Positions 53,330 to 62,142 of a DNA stretch of 64,000 nt are shown piece by piece. The stretch is from positions 62,001-126,000 of the forward strand of contig NZ_JALKBY010000001.1 of the NCBI RefSeq assembly GCF_023223645.1, in the 5' to 3' direction. Position 1 is the first letter of the stretch, and each line of letters starts with the position of its first letter. Under the pieces are notes generated by a model. That model was given only the letters and a program-made list of their open reading frames with translations, made no database searches and was not told the DNA's origin. A program made the translations under genes and the position numbers. The DNA comes from Natroniella sulfidigena. Its GTDB lineage: Bacteria > Bacillota > Halanaerobiia > Halobacteroidales > Halobacteroidaceae.

Positions 53330-55990
53330 ATGGGTGAACAAAAAAATCTATCAACAACATATGATCCAGCTCAAGTAGAAGACAAATGGTATAGCCATTG
53401 GAAGGAGAAAGAATATTTTAAAGCAGAGGTTAATGAGGATAAAGAATCGTTTACGATTATGATGCCACCACCTAATGTTACTGGGCAGCTACATATTGGG
53501 CATGCTTTAACGATGACCTTTCAAGATATCTTGACGCGCTGGAAAAGAATGCAAGGTTATGAGGCTTTATGGATGCCTGGAACTGATCATGCTAGTATTG
53601 CAACTGAAGTTAAAGTTGTTAATAAAATGCGTGAAGAAGAAGGGCTGACTAAAGATGATATTACTCGTGAAGAGTTCTTAGATAGGGCATGGGATTGGAC
53701 AGAGGAGTATGGAGGTACAATTACGAAGCAATTGCAGAAGTTGGGGGTTTCTTGTGATTGGGATCGGGAACGATTTACGATGGATGAAGGTTGTAATCAA
53801 TCAGTTAAAGAAGCTTTTGTGCAACTGTATGAAGAAGGATTAATTTATCGTGGGGACTATATTGTAAATTGGTGTCCAGACTGTTTAACGACTTTATCTG
53901 ATATTGAAGTTGAACATGAGGACCAGCCAGGAAAGTTATATCATATTAAATATCAAGTTAAGAATAGTGATGAATATATTGTCGTTGCTACTACAAGGCC
54001 TGAGACATTGTTAGGAGATACTGCTATAGCTGTCAACCCAGATGATGAGCGTTATCAAGATTTAGTAGGAGAAAAGGTGATTGTACCTATTGTTGAGCGT
54101 GAGATTGAAGTGGTAGCAGATGAATATGTAGACTCTGAATTTGGTACTGGATTAGTTAAGGTTACTCCAGGTCATGATCCTAATGATTTTGAGATTGGTG
54201 AACGTCATGATTTAGAAATTATTAAGGTGATTGATGATCAGGCTAATATGACTGCTGCAGCTGGAAAGTATGAAGGGTTAGATCGTTATCAATGTAGAAA
54301 AGAGTTGATTGCAGATTTAGATGAAGTTGGGTTGTTAGAAGAGATAGAAGAGCATGAACATTCTGTAGGGCAATGTTATCGCTGTGATACTACAGTTGAA
54401 CCTTTAGTTTCTAAACAATGGTATGTAGCTATGGAAGAGCTTGCTAAACCTGCAATTGAGGCAGTTAGAAGTGGAGATACAAACTTTGTTCCTGAACGCT
54501 TTGACAAAGTTTACTTTAATTGGATGGAGAATATTAGAGACTGGTGTATTTCTAGACAGTTATGGTGGGGACATCGCATACCAGCTTGGTATTGTCAAGA
54601 TTGTGAGCAGGTAATAGTTGCAAGAGAAGAGCCTGAAGTTTGCTCTGCTTGTGGAAGTAGTGATCTAAAGCAGGATGAAGATGTATTGGATACATGGTTT
54701 AGTTCTGGATTGTGGCCTTTTTCTACCTTGAATTGGCCTGCAGAAAACCCAGATTTAGATTATTTTTATCCGACCGATGTACTAGTAACTGGGCGAGATA
54801 TTATCTTTTTTTGGGTAGCAAGAATGATCTTTATGGCGTTGAAGTTTACAGATGAAACTCCATTTGATGATGTCTATATTCATGGTTTGGTCAGAGATGC
54901 TGAAGGAAGAAAGATGAGTAAGTCATTAGGTAATGGAGTTGACCCATTAGAGGTGATTGAAGAGGTTGGATGTGATACGTTACGAATGACTTTAATTACG
55001 GGTAATACACCTGGTAATGATATTAGATATCGTCCTGAAAGGGTAGAAGCAAGTCGTAACTTTGCTAATAAATTATGGAATGCTTCTCGTTTTGTATTGA
55101 TGAATCTAGAGGATTTTGATCTAGATAATTTAGATACTAATCAGTTAGATTATACTTTAGCAGATCAGTGGATCTTAAGTAGATTAAATAGAAAGATTAA
55201 GAGGGTAACTGAGCTGTTTGAAGAATATCAATTTGGACAAGTATCACAAGAATTATATGATTTTGTTTGGCGAGAGTTTTGTGATTGGTATATTGAATTA
55301 ATCAAGCCGAGATTATATCAAGATGGTGATAGTTTACAGCGACAGACTGCTCAATATGTTGCTTATTATACTTTAGAGAATATTTTACGGTTATTACATC
55401 CGATTATGCCTTTTATTACTGAGGAAATTTGGCAGTATCTACCTGGTGATGGTGAGAGTATCATGGTAGCTCAGTGGCCTGAAGCTGATAAGTCAGCTAT
55501 TGCTGAGCAGGCAGAAGAGAAGATGGAAGTAATTATGGAGGTTATCAGAAATATCAGAAACATTAGAAATGAAATGAAAGTTAATCCAGGAAGAGAGATT
55601 ACTGCTATCTTAACCTCTGATGTTGCTGAAAAGTTAGAGATTGTTAAAGAGGGCCAAGCTTATATTGCTGATTTAGCGAAAGTAAGTCAGTTAGAGATTA
55701 AAGATAAGCTAGAGAGCAGACCTGAGCAAGCTTCAACAGCAATTACAGAGAAGATAGAGATTATCTTACCGCTAGCTGGAATGGTTGATCTTGATAAAGA
55801 GATAGTCCGTTTAGAAGAAGAGATTGAAGAGATGGAGTTTGAGATTAAGCGAGCTGAAGGGAAATTGAATAATGATGGGTTTGTTAACAATGCACCTGAG
55901 CATTTAGTAGAAGAAGAACGGCAGAAGAAAGAAGAGTATACTGCTAAAAAGAAGCAACTTGAGAAGAGATTAGAGGGTTTAAAAGCTTAA
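53330..55990 (+). CDS. valS: Valine--tRNA ligase
   Basis: An 886-residue class I synthetase that charges tRNA-Val. HIGH appears in PPPNVTGQLHIGHAL at about residue 55, the editing domain and zinc-type cysteines (CPDC, CQDC, CSAC) are in the middle, KMSKS is in RKMSKSLGNG at about 527, and the C-terminal coiled coil is complete. ATG 53330 has AAGGGAGG nine bases upstream; an apparent extension of 55 codons runs through the repeat and is not credible. It is controlled by the T-box upstream. The length is standard. Confidence 0.97.
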   Translation: MGEQKNLSTTYDPAQVEDKWYSHWKEKEYFKAEVNEDKESFTIMMPPPNVTGQLHIGHALTMTFQDILTRWKRMQGYEALWMPGTDHASIATEVKVVNKMREEEGLTKDDITREEFLDRAWDWTEEYGGTITKQLQKLGVSCDWDRERFTMDEGCNQSVKEAFVQLYEEGLIYRGDYIVNWCPDCLTTLSDIEVEHEDQPGKLYHIKYQVKNSDEYIVVATTRPETLLGDTAIAVNPDDERYQDLVGEKVIVPIVEREIEVVADEYVDSEFGTGLVKVTPGHDPNDFEIGERHDLEIIKVIDDQANMTAAAGKYEGLDRYQCRKELIADLDEVGLLEEIEEHEHSVGQCYRCDTTVEPLVSKQWYVAMEELAKPAIEAVRSGDTNFVPERFDKVYFNWMENIRDWCISRQLWWGHRIPAWYCQDCEQVIVAREEPEVCSACGSSDLKQDEDVLDTWFSSGLWPFSTLNWPAENPDLDYFYPTDVLVTGRDIIFFWVARMIFMALKFTDETPFDDVYIHGLVRDAEGRKMSKSLGNGVDPLEVIEEVGCDTLRMTLITGNTPGNDIRYRPERVEASRNFANKLWNASRFVLMNLEDFDLDNLDTNQLDYTLADQWILSRLNRKIKRVTELFEEYQFGQVSQELYDFVWREFCDWYIELIKPRLYQDGDSLQRQTAQYVAYYTLENILRLLHPIMPFITEEIWQYLPGDGESIMVAQWPEADKSAIAEQAEEKMEVIMEVIRNIRNIRNEMKVNPGREITAILTSDVAEKLEIVKEGQAYIADLAKVSQLEIKDKLESRPEQASTAITEKIEIILPLAGMVDLDKEIVRLEEEIEEMEFEIKRAEGKLNNDGFVNNAPEHLVEEERQKKEEYTAKKKQLEKRLEGLKA

Positions 55991-56037
55991 CTATAAAAGG
56001 CCAACGTAATTAATTACGTTGGCCTTTTATAGTTTTT
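55991..56037 (+). terminator. Intrinsic terminator after valS
   Basis: A perfect palindrome of about 20 bp per arm (CTATAAAAGGCCAACGTAAT on the left) is followed by TTTTTT. It may serve both strands. Confidence 0.9.
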
Positions 56038-56060
56038 TGATATTGTTTGGTTTCTCTAAT

Positions 56061-56092
56061 CACTAGTGACCAGTTACTAATTACTAATAATT
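56061..56092. repeat. Short heptamer half-array (ACTAATT variant)
   Basis: Units such as ACTAGTG, ACCAGTT, ACTAATT and ACTAATA run into the 3' end of the minus-strand reductase gene. The complementary variant is at 41601-41636. Confidence 0.5.
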
Positions 56093-56672
56093 ACAATTGC
56101 TCTGCTAAATCTTTACCCCACTTTTCAGCATCTTGTAAGACATTAGACTGTTCAGTGACCGATTTATTATCTATGTTAGGAACGAAGAAGTTATCATAAT
56201 ATTCAGTGTCAGCTCCTTTAAAGAATAGATCGAGAGTACCTACTACATATTTAAAACTATCTTCTGATAATGGTTCTCCAGCAGTCGAGATAAAGGCACC
56301 AATTCTTTTCTTTTCAGTATCAATCAGTGGGTCTTTGAGAATAAATTTGTTGGCCCATAATGCCTGACAACGATCGATTAAAGCTTTTAATTGAGCAGTA
56401 ACTGTATTGAAATAAATTGGGGAAGCAAGTATGATTAAATCGGCTTGATCAAGCTTAGAATAAATCTCTATCATATCATCATCAATAACACAGCCTTGCT
56501 TTTTTTTACAATTATAACAAGCAACACAGGGTTGAATTTCAAGATCTTTAATCTGTAAATACTCTAGCTCAATTTCTGATTTTTCTTCTTTGAGTGAGTC
56601 AATTACTCTTTTTAAAATTTTAGCATTATTTCCGTTATTATGTGGACTTCCTAAGATAGCTAACCCTTTCAT
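56091..56672 (-). CDS. NAD(P)H-dependent FMN reductase-like flavoprotein
   Basis: A 193-residue flavodoxin-fold protein of the NADPH-dependent FMN reductase / iron-sulfur flavoprotein group. The phosphate-binding loop is GSPHNNGNNAKI near residue 9, and a cysteine cluster CVACYNCKKKQGC lies near residues 53-65, which in the iron-sulfur flavoproteins binds a cluster. ASPIYFNTVTAQLKALIDR is typical of the flavin-binding half. A role in redox balance is likely but unspecific. RBS AGGAGGAAA precedes ATG 56672. It is transcribed toward the valS terminator. Confidence 0.85.
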   Translation of the reverse strand: MKGLAILGSPHNNGNNAKILKRVIDSLKEEKSEIELEYLQIKDLEIQPCVACYNCKKKQGCVIDDDMIEIYSKLDQADLIILASPIYFNTVTAQLKALIDRCQALWANKFILKDPLIDTEKKRIGAFISTAGEPLSEDSFKYVVGTLDLFFKGADTEYYDNFFVPNIDNKSVTEQSNVLQDAEKWGKDLAEQL

Positions 56673-56768
56673 TTGAGATTTCCTCCTATTTTTTAGTTTC
56701 TATTTCTATAATTAATGATTACTATTTAAAACCCTGCTTCTTTTTTATTTTTTATTTAGGGATTAGAT

Positions 56769-57350
56769 TTAATTGATGGTTAGATACAGATTGATTGGTA
56801 GTTCTTTAAGTTCAGGAGTTGACTTCACTGTTAATGAAGGGTTAATCACTGTTCCTTCTGCTGTATTATTTCGTTGAACTTTACAAGTTGGGATTAACTG
56901 ATTATTTCCTAAATATGTTAGGTCTAATTGGTCAGTTTTGTTATTTTTATTGAGGTTATAGGTTTTAGTAAGTTTTAAGTTGAAATTGTTGAAAATATTA
57001 GATTTAAGCAGAGTTAATGAAAGATATATGTCTTGTTGATAGTATAAATTTAAATGACAAGTTATCTTATCTGAAAGCGAAAACTGACCTCCTAACAAAT
57101 AGAGTCCGTTTTCAGATTGGAAAGGTTCAAGATTCAAGCTTCCTTGTAAGTCTAAATCTTTTAAAATACTTTTTAAAACAGTAATTTCTAAGCTTAATTG
57201 ATTATTATTTGCTTGTTGATGGCTTTGTAAGTATGATAGCAGAATTGAATACTCTGCAGTTAAAACAGAGTTTAGGTTAATCCAGCTATTAGTTAACTTG
57301 AACTTTTCCTTGTTTAGAGTTGTACCTAATGATAGACTATAATTGGCCAT
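56769..57350 (-). CDS. Hypothetical protein, Asn/Leu-rich, probably beta-structured
   Basis: A 193-residue protein I do not recognise. It has no signal peptide or membrane segment, and it is rich in Asn, Leu, Ser and Thr with alternating hydrophobic/polar residues that suggest beta strands. It is much less acidic than its neighbours. AGGAGG lies 7 bases before ATG 57350, so it is very probably translated. It sits divergently from folC and 96 bases upstream of the flavin reductase, possibly in one transcript with it. Confidence 0.65.
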   Translation of the reverse strand: MANYSLSLGTTLNKEKFKLTNSWINLNSVLTAEYSILLSYLQSHQQANNNQLSLEITVLKSILKDLDLQGSLNLEPFQSENGLYLLGGQFSLSDKITCHLNLYYQQDIYLSLTLLKSNIFNNFNLKLTKTYNLNKNNKTDQLDLTYLGNNQLIPTCKVQRNNTAEGTVINPSLTVKSTPELKELPINLYLTIN

Positions 57351-57664
57351 TAACTTTCCTCCTAAGATAAGTTATTTTAAAGACTATTAGATAGTATCTT
57401 TAGTATAAATTTATTCTTCTGTTAGATATTATGTGTTTTATATAAGTTGAATTTAAATTTTTTACGCAAGTACTTCGTGCTTAAAAGAATTTAGGTTAAT
57501 TAAATTGAAGAAAATTATTAATTCAATTTATATATTCAGAAAAATAGAAATAGATAAAATCTAAAATAATGATTAAAATATCTTTTATTTATGGTATAAT
57601 AAAGAATGGTTTGTAGCTTAAAAAGATGTTGGGTAATGGAAATTTAAACAAGTAAGGAGTGGTA
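57351..57664. other. Divergent intergenic region before folC
   Basis: AT-rich DNA of about 310 bases between the divergent hypothetical gene and folC. TATAAT at 57595-57600 is a likely -10 for folC with no good -35 seen. No gene, RNA or repeat array is recognised. Confidence 0.5.
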
Positions 57665-58948
57665 ATGATGAAAGAAATGGATTATTTAGAGAGTTTAGAC
57701 AAATATGATATTAAACCTGGTTTAGAAAGAATAGAGCTGTTATTAGAGTATTTAGGAAATCCTCAAGATAAATTAAATGTAATACATATTGCAGGAACTA
57801 ATGGTAAAGGTTCAACATCTGCAATATTGACTTCAATTTATAAAGAGGCTGGTTATAAAGTTGGAACTTATAATTCACCTGAAATTGTTGAGTTTAATGA
57901 ACGGATGAGAATTAATGGAGTTAATATTAGTGATCGTGATTTGAAAGAAGGAATTCAAAAGATTAAGCCATTAGTAAGTAAGGTAGAGCAGGAGTTAGAA
58001 AGACCTAGTTTTTTTGAAGTAGTTACCGCTTTGGCAATAGATTATTTTGCTCAACAGGAACTTGATTTAACAATTTTAGAAGTAGGATTGGGAGGAAGGT
58101 TAGATGCTACTAATGTAGTAGGTAGTTTGGTATCTGTGATTACAAATGTCAGTTTAGATCATACAGAGTTTTTAGGTGATACAATAGAAGAGATTGCTTT
58201 TGAAAAAGGAGGAATCATCAAAGAAGGCCAGCAGGTAATTACTGCTACTGATGATCAAGAGGTGCTTGCTGTATTACAAAAAATCTGTGCTGAAAAAGAT
58301 GCTAAATTGGTAAATGTGTTACAAGAATATGAGTGGCAATCAAAGGAAGGAACATTGGCTTATCAGAATTTCGACTTACAAGGGCCAACAAGGGATTATT
58401 TAGACCTTAGGCTATCTTTACTAGGAGAACATCAAATTATCAATACAGCTACTGCTATGGGTGTTATAGAGGCTTTAGCGGAGGAGTATCCAGTTGCTAT
58501 TGAAGCTATTAGAGCTGGAGTTTCAGATGTTAAATGGCCAGGACGATTAGAAGTAGTTAATTCTGAACCAGTAATTATTCTTGATGGTGCTCATAATCAA
58601 GCTGGTGCTAGTAGATTAAAATCAGCAATTGAGGATTTAGAGTTTAAGGATTTGACTCTAGTCTTGAGTATCTTAGGTGATAAAGATTTAGGAGCGATGA
58701 TTGAGCAGATAGCTCCTTTAGCTAATAAGGTAATTTTGACTAAAAATAAGAATAAACGTGTGGCAGAAATTAATATACTGAAAGAAGAAGTTGTTAAATA
58801 TAATTCAAATGTAGAGATGAAAGAGGATTTAGTTGAAGTTTTAGATGATATTACAGCTCAAGCAACTGCTGAAGATATTATTTTAATTAGTGGTTCTTTA
58901 TATACAGTAGCTGAGGCAAGGAAGATTATTCTCGACTATACAAAATAA
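57665..58948 (+). CDS. folC: Folylpolyglutamate synthase / dihydrofolate synthase
   Basis: A 427-residue Mur-ligase-type enzyme that adds glutamate to dihydropteroate and folates. The P-loop HIAGTNGKGSTSA lies near residue 44, the NSPEIVEFNERMRING omega-loop region and LEVGLGGRLDATNVV follow, and the C-terminal domain has the ILDGAHNQAGA motif. ATG 57665 follows AAGGAG (57654-57659); ATG 57668 is equally possible. It completes the folate pathway that is otherwise clustered at 4.4-9.7 kb. Confidence 0.95.
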   Translation: MMKEMDYLESLDKYDIKPGLERIELLLEYLGNPQDKLNVIHIAGTNGKGSTSAILTSIYKEAGYKVGTYNSPEIVEFNERMRINGVNISDRDLKEGIQKIKPLVSKVEQELERPSFFEVVTALAIDYFAQQELDLTILEVGLGGRLDATNVVGSLVSVITNVSLDHTEFLGDTIEEIAFEKGGIIKEGQQVITATDDQEVLAVLQKICAEKDAKLVNVLQEYEWQSKEGTLAYQNFDLQGPTRDYLDLRLSLLGEHQIINTATAMGVIEALAEEYPVAIEAIRAGVSDVKWPGRLEVVNSEPVIILDGAHNQAGASRLKSAIEDLEFKDLTLVLSILGDKDLGAMIEQIAPLANKVILTKNKNKRVAEINILKEEVVKYNSNVEMKEDLVEVLDDITAQATAEDIILISGSLYTVAEARKIILDYTK

Positions 58949-59040
58949 TTCTCAATTACTTTAAAAATTAATCTGTATAAACTAGAATAGAGTATAATAT
59001 AGATTAAGTAAGTTTATGAGAATTTATATGGAAGGAGGGA

Positions 59041-59077
59041 GGTCACCTAGTACCTTGATCAAAGTTGATAGGTGACA
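59041..59077 (+). promoter_or_regulatory. Hairpin between a strong SD and the SPOR-gene start
   Basis: GTCACCTA (59042-59049) pairs with TAGGTGAC (59069-59076). A strong GGAAGGAGGGA (59031-59041) lies just upstream, and the likely GTG start (59083) six bases downstream. Folding would bring the ribosome site next to the start codon. Confidence 0.45.
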
Positions 59078-59082
59078 AGGTT

Positions 59083-59625
59083 GTGAAGCGAAATAATCGT
59101 AAGATTAAATCGGGGCTTTCCTTAGTAGTGATGTTAGGTTGTATGGCTGTAATAGCGAGTGTTTTTGGATATTTTATCAGTAGTTGGTTTTTAGATTATG
59201 TTACTGCACCTCAAGAAGAGATTGAACCTACTACTGAAGAAAGAATTGTAGTTGATGAAGAGGAAATGCCAGATAATCGTGAATTAGAAGAGGAATCTGA
59301 GATGACCATAGGAGGGGATGAGGATAAGGATGATTCTGAAGGGTTGACTGAAGATCCTGAAGAGCTGACCGAAGAGATGGATGAAGAGACTATGGAACAG
59401 ACAATAGCTGAAGAAGGTTTGTATACTGTTCAGGTTGGAGCTTTTGCTGAAGAAGAGAATGCTCAAGGTTTAGTAGCGGATTTAGAGAGTAATGGTTTTA
59501 CAGCTTACATTACAAGTGAATCTCCTTATCGAGTTCAAGTAGGTGCATTTAGAGAGAGGGAGGCAGCAGAACAATTGGGAGTTGAACTTGAAAGATCTGG
59601 TTTTTCCGCTTTTATTAGTAACTAA
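59083..59625 (+). CDS. SPOR-domain membrane protein
   Basis: A protein of about 180 residues: a basic N-terminus, one transmembrane segment (about 15-38), a long very acidic linker full of Glu and Asp (about 45-105), and a C-terminal SPOR domain with two YTVQVGAF/YRVQVGAF repeats that binds denuded peptidoglycan. Such proteins localise to septa or the spore cortex. The start is not certain: GTG 59083 is favoured, with TTG 59065 as alternative. It follows folC in the same direction. Confidence 0.82.
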   Translation: MKRNNRKIKSGLSLVVMLGCMAVIASVFGYFISSWFLDYVTAPQEEIEPTTEERIVVDEEEMPDNRELEEESEMTIGGDEDKDDSEGLTEDPEELTEEMDEETMEQTIAEEGLYTVQVGAFAEEENAQGLVADLESNGFTAYITSESPYRVQVGAFREREAAEQLGVELERSGFSAFISN

Positions 59626-59657
59626 AAGAGGGTCCACATCTTGAGTGGGCCTTTCTT
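59624..59657 (+). terminator. Terminator after the SPOR gene
   Basis: AGAGGGTCCAC and GTGGGCCTTTCTT form an imperfect stem followed by a short T-rich end. Confidence 0.65.
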
Positions 59658-59756
59658 AATGTAAAGTTATAGAAAATAAGAAATTAATCCCAGAATTATT
59701 ATAAAATGTAGTTTGTATAATAATTTGAAAATTTAAGCATTTTCACTATAAATCAC

Positions 59757-59785
59757 TTGACTTCTGTTATTGTAAATTATAAAAT
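59757..59785 (+). promoter_or_regulatory. Promoter of the rnf operon
   Basis: TTGACT (59757-59762), 17 bases, TAAAAT (59780-59785). Confidence 0.6.
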
Positions 59786-59826
59786 TAAATTGTAATTATT
59801 TATGCAAAATCTATTATTAGGTGTCT

Positions 59827-59859
59827 AAATAACTTGATTTAGATTAAATCAAGTTATTT
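59827..59859. promoter_or_regulatory. Perfect 15-bp inverted repeat in the rnfC leader
   Basis: AAATAACTTGATTTA and TAAATCAAGTTATTT are perfect complements separated by GAT. They lie about 40 bases after the -10 box and 46 bases before the rnfC ATG, followed by a T and TAATG. This could be an operator or an attenuator stem. Confidence 0.6.
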
Positions 59860-59905
59860 TAATGTAAGATTTTATATTATTAATATTAATAAGAGGGGTG
59901 AGAAG

Positions 59906-61204
59906 ATGGAAGCTAAAACTTTTGATCATGGGATTCATCCTAGGTATAATAAAGACTTATCTAAAGACAAAGCTTTAAAAGAAGCTGCTGTACCTGATGA
60001 AGTTGTAATTTCTTTACAACAGCATATTGGTGCACCTGCTAAGCCGATTGTTGAAGTTGGTGATACAGTTGACTTTGGGGAGAAGATTGCTGAAGCAGCA
60101 GGTTTTGTTTCTGCTAATGTCCACGCCAGTGTTTCAGGAGAGGTTGTTGCCATAGAAGATATGGCAATTAGAATTAAAAATGATGGCGAAGATAGGTTAG
60201 CAGAAGGAATTGAATCCCAGGGTGAGATTGAAGATTTATCAGTTGAAGAGTTAAGAGAAATTGTTGGTGAAGCAGGAATTGTAGGACTAGGAGGTGCTAC
60301 CTTTCCAACTCATGTGAAGGTATCAATTCCTGATGATAAAAATGTAGAAGCAGTTATTTTAAATGGGGCAGAATGTGAGCCTTATTTAACTGTTGATCAT
60401 CGAACGATGGTTGAATTGACTGAAGAGATGATCTATGGCTTGAAAGCAATAATGAAGATGTGTGAGGCTGAAAAAGGCTATATTGGAATTGAGGTTAATA
60501 AGCCTGATGCTATTAAGAGGACAGAAGAGTTAATTGCTGATGAGCCAAATATTGAAGTTGTTCCGCTAGAAGTTAAGTATCCACAAGGTGGAGAGAAGCA
60601 ACTAATTGATGCTGTGTTAGGCAAAGAGGTTCCTTCTGGTGGATTACCGTTAGATGTTGGTGTAGTAGTGAATAATGTCAGTACTGCTGTGGTGATTGCT
60701 GAAGCTATTCGAGAAGGCAGACCATTGGTTGGAAGAGGAGTTACTATTACTGGAGATGTTAAGGAGCCTCAAAACTTAGTCGTCAGAATAGGAACACCTA
60801 TCGAAGAGATATTAGAAGCATGTGGAGGCTTTAAAGGCGAGCCAGGTAAAGTTATTTTAGGCGGACCAATGATGGGACAGGCACAAGTTGACTTAACTGC
60901 CCCAGTAACTAAAGGAACTTCTGGTATCTTAGTTTTAAGTAAAGCAGAGGTTGCTCAATATCAAGAAGCAAAGCCATGTATTCGTTGTGCTCGTTGTGTT
61001 GATGTTTGTCCAGTTAAATTAATACCTACTGCTTTAATGAATCTAACAAAAGGTGATAAAGTATTAAAGTTACAAGATTATAATGTATTGGATTGTATTG
61101 AGTGTGGTTCTTGTAGCTATACCTGTCCTTCTAAGATTGAAATTTTAGATTGGATTAAGTTAGGAAAAGGAAAAGTTCAAGCTCATATTAGAGAAAATGA
61201 ATGA
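59906..61204 (+). CDS. rnfC: Rnf complex subunit RnfC
   Basis: The 432-residue NADH-facing subunit of the ion-translocating ferredoxin:NAD+ oxidoreductase. It has the nucleotide-binding GLGGATFPTHVK near residue 130, and two 4Fe-4S motifs near residues 358 and 397: CIRCARCVDVCP and CIECGSCSYTCP. Short form without the long C-terminal extension of some Proteobacteria. ATG 59906 follows AGAGGGGTGAG. It leads rnfC-D-G-E-A, the order typical of Firmicutes. Confidence 0.97.
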   Translation: MEAKTFDHGIHPRYNKDLSKDKALKEAAVPDEVVISLQQHIGAPAKPIVEVGDTVDFGEKIAEAAGFVSANVHASVSGEVVAIEDMAIRIKNDGEDRLAEGIESQGEIEDLSVEELREIVGEAGIVGLGGATFPTHVKVSIPDDKNVEAVILNGAECEPYLTVDHRTMVELTEEMIYGLKAIMKMCEAEKGYIGIEVNKPDAIKRTEELIADEPNIEVVPLEVKYPQGGEKQLIDAVLGKEVPSGGLPLDVGVVVNNVSTAVVIAEAIREGRPLVGRGVTITGDVKEPQNLVVRIGTPIEEILEACGGFKGEPGKVILGGPMMGQAQVDLTAPVTKGTSGILVLSKAEVAQYQEAKPCIRCARCVDVCPVKLIPTALMNLTKGDKVLKLQDYNVLDCIECGSCSYTCPSKIEILDWIKLGKGKVQAHIRENE

Positions 61205-61218
61205 TAGGAGGGAATAAT

Positions 61219-62142
61219 ATGGATAACACATTAGATTTAACCGTTTCATCAGCACCGCATGTTAAAAGTGAAGAGACGACTTCTAATATTATGTATCAAG
61301 TTATCTTAGCATTAGTACCAGTAATGTTTGCTTCTTTTTACTTCTTTGGTCCAGGTGCTATTTATTTATTGTTAACTTGTGGTATAACTGCTATGTTATC
61401 AGAAGTTGCTGTACAGAAGTTAAGAGGTAAGCCAGTAACAATCAATGATGGTAGTGCGTTGCTAACCGGACTAATTTTAGCATTGACCTTACCACCTGAT
61501 TTACCACTTTGGATGGCTGTTTTTGGTAGTGTAGTAGCTATTGTTTTAGGTAAGCATATCTTTGGTGGGTTGGGATATAATGTTTTCAATCCTGCTTTGA
61601 TGGGGCGTGCCTTTTTGACCCTTTCGTATGTAGTTTCAATGACAGAATGGACGGCTCCTAATGGAGGAGTTGACACTTTATCAACTGCGACTCCATTAGA
61701 AGGAGAAGCAGAAGTGATAAACTTATTTATAGGTCGAGTTGGAGGTTCTTTAGGAGAGACATCTGCACTTGCAATTTTACTAGGTGGATTATATTTGCTG
61801 TATAAAGGATATATCGACTGGAGAATTCCAGTAGGTTATTTGGGTACTGTAGCAGTACTGACTACACTTGTTGGTGAGCAAGGAGCATCCTTCCACCTTT
61901 TTGCTGGAGGACTTATGTTTGGAGCAATTTTTATGGCTACAGATATGGTAACCAGCCCAGTAACTAAGAAAGGAAGATGGATTTTTGCAATTGGTTGTGG
62001 ATTTATAACAGTTATTATACGTGTCTTTGGAAATTATCCTGAAGGAGTATTATTCTCTATTTTATTAATGAATATGTGTGTGCCATTGATTGACCAGTAT
62101 ACGCTACCACAGATTTATGGCGAGGTGAAAGCAAATGGCTAA
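61219..62142 (+). CDS. rnfD: Rnf complex subunit RnfD
   Basis: A 307-residue membrane protein with about nine hydrophobic segments, homologous to NqrB. The FMN attachment site is expected at Thr158 in LSTATPLEG. PDLPLWMAVFGSVVAIVLGKHIFGGLGYN and MATDMVTSPVTKKG are characteristic (cores LGKHIFGGLG and ATDMVTSPVT). ATG 61219 follows AGGAGGG. The end overlaps rnfG by 8 bases. Confidence 0.96.
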   Translation: MDNTLDLTVSSAPHVKSEETTSNIMYQVILALVPVMFASFYFFGPGAIYLLLTCGITAMLSEVAVQKLRGKPVTINDGSALLTGLILALTLPPDLPLWMAVFGSVVAIVLGKHIFGGLGYNVFNPALMGRAFLTLSYVVSMTEWTAPNGGVDTLSTATPLEGEAEVINLFIGRVGGSLGETSALAILLGGLYLLYKGYIDWRIPVGYLGTVAVLTTLVGEQGASFHLFAGGLMFGAIFMATDMVTSPVTKKGRWIFAIGCGFITVIIRVFGNYPEGVLFSILLMNMCVPLIDQYTLPQIYGEVKANG

